From positions 12,627,501 through 12,691,500 of the forward strand of contig NC_092668.1 of NCBI RefSeq assembly GCF_032118995.1: a stretch of 64,000 nt of DNA. Reading direction: 5' to 3'. The notes beneath the pieces are model-generated. The model worked only from the letters and a program-made list of their open reading frames with translations, was not told where the DNA came from and did not search any database. The DNA comes from Asterias amurensis. Taxonomy: Eukaryota; Echinodermata; Asteroidea; Forcipulatida; Asteriidae. Both the position numbers and the translations under genes were made by a program. Positions 62,701 to 64,000 of the stretch are shown here, one piece after another (positions within the stretch are counted from its first letter, which is position 1; each line of letters begins with the position of its first letter).

Positions 62701-63915
62701 CTGGGTTCTTTCCCGTGCAATACCATTCTTTGAACACAAGACCTACGGCTTAGCGTCCCATCTAAAGGACAAAGCAATTACTATTAAGTATCTTGCTCAC
62801 AATTAAACTAATTATATCAACAAATTATTATTCAAATAATAATAATAATATTATAATAATCTTAATATAATTCTCAGACGGGGTGCAGTCATAACAAAAG
62901 ACAGCAACAACTCAGACTGGATCTATATCGTCAAGTCGGTAAGTTCAAACTATTTACACAAAATTATTTGGGGTTAAAAACAGAAAATTGTACTAGAGAG
63001 GGATGCATGAACATGCAACTCCCAGAAAAGTGCCAGCACTCAAACAACTGAGCCATCTATCCCTGAAGTCGGCAGTCCAACTATTTTGTCAATATCTACG
63101 CACAAATTCAAAAGCAAATATGAGAACAATTTGAAACTTTGCAGAATAAAAATTAAATTAAGAACTTTGCAGAAACTTGATGGAAGATGACCAAGGCCGA
63201 AAGCTGGTAAGCGCAGAAATTTGTCTTGCACATAATCAAGATTGGATTACCAGCCAAAATACTAAGCTGTTAACATTGTCACAGCTGGTGCCCTAATCTA
63301 AATCTTACTCATTGCTTTTACTAGGGGTCTTGTCAGGTTATAAAGGAGTTATCCGAGACGAGACCCATCCAGCGTCGGAGTAGTACCTGCCTCGATCCAA
63401 ACATGAACGAGAAGTTTGCACCCAATGGGCTCAATGTTGGTAAGTAGCTGTTCAATATTCAAAGATTTACTGTGGTGGGTCTGAGAGAGTTGCTAATACC
63501 CGGCCCTAGTTAAGTCACAATTAGCTTGCAAGTAGTTTGCGACATGTTTCTAGGAATTTTCAGCTCGGGCACTACAAATTTCCTTGCGGCTGTCAAGTAC
63601 CGTTGTGGAATCTGGCGGGCATCATGTTAATTTTTACTTTGGACTTAAAACCTGGTGCGGCGATTCGCATTGCAAACTCATTGCCAATAAATCAATTGAT
63701 GTCTGGCCGATGTCCTGCAGGGTATCCGGACATCGGACAGGTGCCAGGCCAACAGAAGGTTACATGTTCTTCAAACATTTTTAACAGCAAAGTATTTTTT
63801 CCCCCTTTTTTTTTGTATTGTTACAGCACCAAAGATAGACAATGGGAGACGTAGGTCATCAGTTAATCCACTAGACACGAGTGGTTTGAAAGTTCCATCA
63901 TTTGATGACACCAAG
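53798..63915 (+). CDS. CNBD2: Cyclic nucleotide-binding domain protein 2-like, 3' partial
   Basis: CNBD2 (CRIS) is a cAMP-binding protein needed for sperm development in mice. Coding exons: 53798-53815, 54722-54780, 58501-58627, 58815-58889, 58988-59076, 59530-59603, 59911-60083, 60346-60413, 62036-62113, 62878-62938, 63325-63439, 63827-63915, together 342 codons; the gene continues beyond the window. The six-codon first exon (MMTPKQ) is chosen because an in-frame TGA lies 3 nt upstream, a consensus donor follows, and all phases fit. The N-terminal WKFIRAVRMIIMQI and QLTFDKKYF fit CNBD2. The first CNB domain (about 115-215) contains RVIIRQGQKAEIFYFLITGS and the phosphate-binding FGEPELLHNIKRTST (residues 176-190), which keeps Gly, Glu and an Arg; EMEDFFDMF follows. 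A second CNB-like domain begins near LLPLLKGWPVRKL. Other CNB proteins remain possible, but PKA regulatory subunits lack this N terminus. Confidence 0.85.
53838..54199. mobile_element. TTAA-type MITE in CNBD2 intron 1
   Basis: Ends TTAAAGCCATTGGACACTTT and GAAAGTGTCCAATGGCTTTAA are near-perfect inverted repeats. It begins 22 nt after the donor of the first CNBD2 coding exon. The same subfamily is at 62226-62599. Confidence 0.8.
55098..55463 (-). CDS. Candidate exon(s) of an unrecognised nested gene
   Basis: A 122-codon frame opens on the strand opposite to CNBD2, inside its intron 2. I do not recognise the protein. An acceptor preceded by a good pyrimidine tract (TTCATTCCATTTCAG at about 55352) introduces YSVCEASAYHKLNLEANG, and a strong donor-like GTGAGT follows KKNT. 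The frame then continues as SIGTENPSIKMLQRDSRVMW to a stop at 55098-55100, so either a spliced or an unspliced end is possible. The composition is hydrophilic and lysine-rich. Chance is a real alternative. Confidence 0.3.
   Translation of the reverse strand: MVVKEYFYGFAVTMTTKYKFSFIKITSYVLIYSFHFSYSVCEASAYHKLNLEANGDKALKEVSDLDVGKPQTIIPRKKNTVSIGTENPSIKMLQRDSRVMWKARKDHYKLTRDVYKMSNSK
56109..56734. mobile_element. TTAA-type MITE interrupted by a second MITE
   Basis: The outer element starts near GGGTATAATTTTGGTAATAA and ends GGTATACCCCCTTTAA. A GGGCCCAAT-family element (56143-56376) lies inside it, flanked by CCAG at 56139-56142 and 56377-56380. The order of insertion is therefore visible. Confidence 0.65.
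56735..57221 (-). CDS. Candidate open frame of an unrecognised nested gene
   Basis: About 162 codons stay open in roughly 40% GC DNA. The end after residue 162 runs into a MITE and is left out. The product is basic, rich in Lys, Ser, Thr and Cys, with segments such as HPCLTVIKELTNPCVHSK and GLRRMCSIDLAVFRIFLKQ. No domain, signal peptide or membrane segment is recognised. It lies on the same strand as the 55098-55463 frame and could belong to one gene, but I could not find a donor in matching phase. Confidence 0.25.
57569..57670 (+). mobile_element. LINE 3' coding fragment
   Basis: Plus-strand translation APELWNKLPCVIREIA...FKTHPF then a stop is the typical C-terminus of CR1/Rex-like non-LTR retrotransposon ORF2. 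Only about 34 codons survive. Confidence 0.65.
57806..57976. mobile_element. Half of a TTAA-type MITE
   Basis: Starts inside the central palindrome (GTCTCGAAATCAAATTCGTG) and ends AATAGTGTCCACTGCCTTTAA. The left half is missing. Confidence 0.65.
59085..59515. repeat. Degenerate (ATGTTCCGACACCCCT)n minisatellite, CNBD2 intron 5
   Basis: Units related to CCTATGTTCCGACACC appear at both ends and are split by about 240 bp of unrelated sequence with CACACTGTTCC/CACACAGTTCC words. It fills most of the intron between exons 58988-59076 and 59530-59603. Confidence 0.65.
60478..60725 (-). mobile_element. tRNA-derived SINE, CNBD2 intron 8
   Basis: The body ATATAAACACCAAGCTGGCA is followed by a reversed tRNA-like head with GATTCGAACCCACAACTTT and TCTAACCACTGGACCACAG. 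Confidence 0.65.
60888..61055. mobile_element. Palindromic (GAGTTAGGACTCGTC) repeat, second copy
   Basis: Starts TTGATTTCACAAAGAGTTAG and ends TTGTGAAATCGACGG. It is the inverse of 27990-28192. Confidence 0.7.
61090..61335 (-). mobile_element. tRNA-derived SINE, CNBD2 intron 8
   Basis: The body CCTGGGTGAAGAGAAGCAAC is followed by a reversed head with GGGATTCGAACCCACACTCC and CTTAACCACTCGGCCATGA. A second body-like segment with GAACAGCGCTATATAAGAAG follows at 61530-61720. Confidence 0.6.
61835..61975 (-). mobile_element. tRNA-derived SINE, tRNA-Asn-like head
   Basis: Minus strand TAGATAGCTCAGTTGGTAGA and GGTTCGAATCCCACTCTAG give clear A and B boxes with GTT in the anticodon-loop region. The acceptor stem does not pair, so I call a SINE and not a tRNA gene. 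Matches 43520-43665. Confidence 0.65.
62226..62599. mobile_element. TTAA-type MITE, CNBD2 intron 9
   Basis: Ends GAAGCCATTGGACACTTTCG and CCGAAAGTGTCCAATGGCTT are inverted; this is the opposite orientation to 53838-54199. The left TTAA is degraded to TTGA. Confidence 0.75.
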
Positions 63916-64000
63916 GTAATAATAACAATTAGATTGCTCCAAAGGTTTGGAGCAGCTGCATAAAAACACTTGGAAGATGAAGAGTATTGCGGTTTTGTGA

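Noticed and set aside
1-64000. CRISPR arrays, operons, phage or bacterial features
   Set aside because: Intron-containing animal genes throughout; no direct-repeat/spacer pattern and no bacterial gene organisation.
1-64000. Endogenous retrovirus, LTR or Polinton-like elements
   Set aside because: I saw no paired LTRs, no recognisable gag, integrase, capsid or envelope-like segments. The only reverse-transcriptase-related pieces are two short LINE fragments.

Overview
This is a eukaryotic, animal window. Four multi-exon genes with GT-AG introns fill it, in AT-rich DNA packed with fold-back MITEs and tRNA-derived SINEs. The dispersed repeats (TTAA-flanked palindromes, the short inverted repeats with a 'GGGCCCAATTTCATAG' end, and SINEs with tRNA-like heads) resemble those I associate with echinoderms, most likely a sea star. 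The clade is an inference from repeat style and from protein similarity to deuterostome orthologues; I could not search a database.

Layout. (1) 1-25329, minus strand: an ANKHD1/ANKRD17 (MASK) orthologue. 27 coding exons lie in the window and the 3' end runs off the left edge. (2) 25953-26025, minus: an intact tRNA-Thr(UGU) gene with a T-run terminator. (3) 30446-32505, minus: a complete three-exon 4E-BP gene (eIF4E-binding protein). (4) 37598-48545, minus: a complete 15-coding-exon WAPL cohesin-release factor. (5) 48546-53797: the intergenic space between divergent WAPL and the next gene. (6) 53798-63915, plus: the first 12 coding exons of a CNBD2-like cyclic-nucleotide-binding protein, continuing past the right edge. 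Two long minus-strand open frames of unknown nature lie inside its second intron.

The genes are housekeeping regulators: translation control (4E-BP), RNA/signalling scaffold (MASK) and sister-chromatid cohesion (WAPL). CNBD2 is linked in mammals to sperm function. The most notable layout feature is that 4E-BP and ANKHD1 are neighbours on one strand. In vertebrates ANKHD1 and EIF4EBP3 are also neighbours and make a fusion transcript, but there ANKHD1 is upstream; here 4E-BP is upstream. All exon joins were checked by hand for reading phase, and every join in the four models keeps frame.
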